Source: Candidatus Latescibacterota bacterium
GTDB taxonomy: Bacteria; JAAXHH01; JACQVL01
DNA: 5,722 nucleotides
Reading direction: 5' to 3'
NCBI GenBank assembly: GCA_016209865.1
Contig: JACQVL010000220.1
Span: forward strand, 1 to 5,722
In this document: one piece after another, positions 5,148-5,722 of the stretch
Numbering within the stretch: the stretch's first letter is position 1
Layout of the letters: each line of letters begins with the position of its first letter
The notes under the pieces: model-generated
Told to the model about the DNA's origin: nothing
The model's input: only the letters and a program-made list of their open reading frames with translations
The model's database searches: none
Position numbers and translations under genes: made by a program

Positions 5148-5722
5148 ATGTTCAACAAGTTGCTGGCCACCGCCTGTCTGTCAGGCCTGACGTTGACCGC
5201 TCTGATCGTCATCGGCGCGACCCGCGCGGATGCCCAAGCGAAGAGGAAACCCGGCATGTACGCCATCTTGGAGACGTCGATGGGCAGGATCGTCTGTGAG
5301 CTATACTCGAAGGACACGCCGAAGACGGTGGATAATTTTGTCGGCCTGGCCGAGGGCACGAAAGAGTTCACCGACCCGAAGACCAAGCAGAAGATGAAGA
5401 AGCCGTACTTTAACGGTACGATCTTCCATCGCGTCATCCCCAACTTCATGATCCAGGGCGGCGACCCGACCGGCACCGGCACCGGCGGGCCAGGGTACGA
5501 GTTTAACAATGAGCAGTCACCAAGCCTGAAGTTCGACAAACCGGGCCGGCTTGCCATGGCCAACCATGGCTTTAACACGAACGGAAGTCAGTTTTTCATC
5601 ACCCACGCCCCGTATCCCTCGTTGAACGACAAATATACGATCTTCGGCCAGGTGACCGAGGGGCAGGAGGTCGTGAACAAGATCGGGGGCGTCCAGCGCG
5701 GCCCGGGTGACAAGCCGACGAC
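5148..5722 (+). CDS. Secreted cyclophilin-type peptidyl-prolyl isomerase (3' truncated)
   Basis: 191 complete codons are visible and the window edge cuts the end. It catalyses cis-trans isomerisation at proline bonds and, with its export signal, should act in the periplasm or outside the cell. Residues 1-29 form a signal peptide: short basic start, hydrophobic core LTLTALIVIGA, then A-D-A for signal peptidase I before Q30. The cyclophilin domain begins near 38 (YAILETSMGRIV). Catalytic and binding positions are present: R95 in FHRV, F100, M101 and Q103 in NFMIQGGDPTGTGTGGPG, A138 and N139 in AMAN, and F150 in NGSQFFI. The position of human CypA W121 is S158 and that of H126 is Y163, so poor cyclosporin binding is likely. 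About 16 charged residues (EFTDPKTKQKMKK) extend the loop before PYFNG. The visible part covers almost the whole domain, so only a short C-terminal tail should be missing. Close to PpiA in type, but I do not assign the symbol. Confidence 0.95.
   Translation, partial: MFNKLLATACLSGLTLTALIVIGATRADAQAKRKPGMYAILETSMGRIVCELYSKDTPKTVDNFVGLAEGTKEFTDPKTKQKMKKPYFNGTIFHRVIPNFMIQGGDPTGTGTGGPGYEFNNEQSPSLKFDKPGRLAMANHGFNTNGSQFFITHAPYPSLNDKYTIFGQVTEGQEVVNKIGGVQRGPGDKPT

Noticed and set aside
5148-5180. A lipobox in the cyclophilin signal peptide (cysteine at residue 10)
   Set aside because: The residues before the cysteine are A-T-A without leucine at -3, the cysteine comes before the hydrophobic core, and a normal A-D-A cleavage site follows at 27-29.
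5015-5578. A 187-codon minus-strand open frame
   Set aside because: It runs through the palindromic element and antisense to the catalytic core of the cyclophilin, which is unmistakably real.
1-5722. CRISPR array, tRNA, rRNA, transposase or phage genes
   Set aside because: No evenly spaced repeats with unique spacers, no cloverleaf or rRNA motifs and no mobile-element proteins were seen on either strand.

Overview
The window is ordinary bacterial chromosomal DNA, GC-rich by eye, with strong G/C preference at third codon positions, AGGAG-type ribosome binding sites and sigma70-like promoters. An MEP-pathway isoprenoid gene (ispH) and an apparently exported cyclophilin suggest a free-living, probably Gram-negative bacterium. 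The family mix and the G-rich hairpin repeats between genes remind me of uncultivated Nitrospirota, NC10 or Rokubacteria-type genomes. That is an impression, and nothing here fixes the phylum.

Layout: (1) 2-118, the C-terminal end of an unidentified plus-strand gene. (2) 119-280, a long G-rich hairpin between two convergent genes. (3) 281-727, minus strand, a DUF3830-type protein with a cyclophilin-like fold. (4) 728-863, a compact divergent control region: two good sigma70-like promoters overlap nose to nose and a 13-bp palindrome lies on one -35 box. (5) 864-1700, plus strand, ispH. (6) 1701-1863, a second hairpin repeat. (7) 1864-3291, minus strand, a CehA/McbA-type PHP metallohydrolase. 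(8) 3292-3420, a third hairpin repeat with a perfect 15-bp tandem duplication. (9) 3421-4797, minus strand, an APC/LAT-type amino acid permease. (10) 4798-5147, a divergent intergenic region with one promoter per side, a REP-like hairpin in the permease leader and a nested palindromic element of about 110 bp in the cyclophilin leader. (11) 5148 to the window end, plus strand, a secreted cyclophilin-type peptidyl-prolyl isomerase, cut off by the window edge.

How they fit: the permease and the metallohydrolase read the same way from one visible promoter, with 129 bp between them and no promoter that I can see in the gap. They may form a transport-plus-hydrolysis pair, but the substrate is unknown. 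ispH and the DUF3830 gene share the divergent promoter region and could be regulated against each other. The cyclophilin is probably an independent envelope-folding gene.

I found no phage, insertion sequence, CRISPR array, tRNA or rRNA, and no clear new system. The best leads are non-coding: three different hairpins with the same design behind three genes, the interlocked divergent promoters, and the palindromic element inside the cyclophilin leader.
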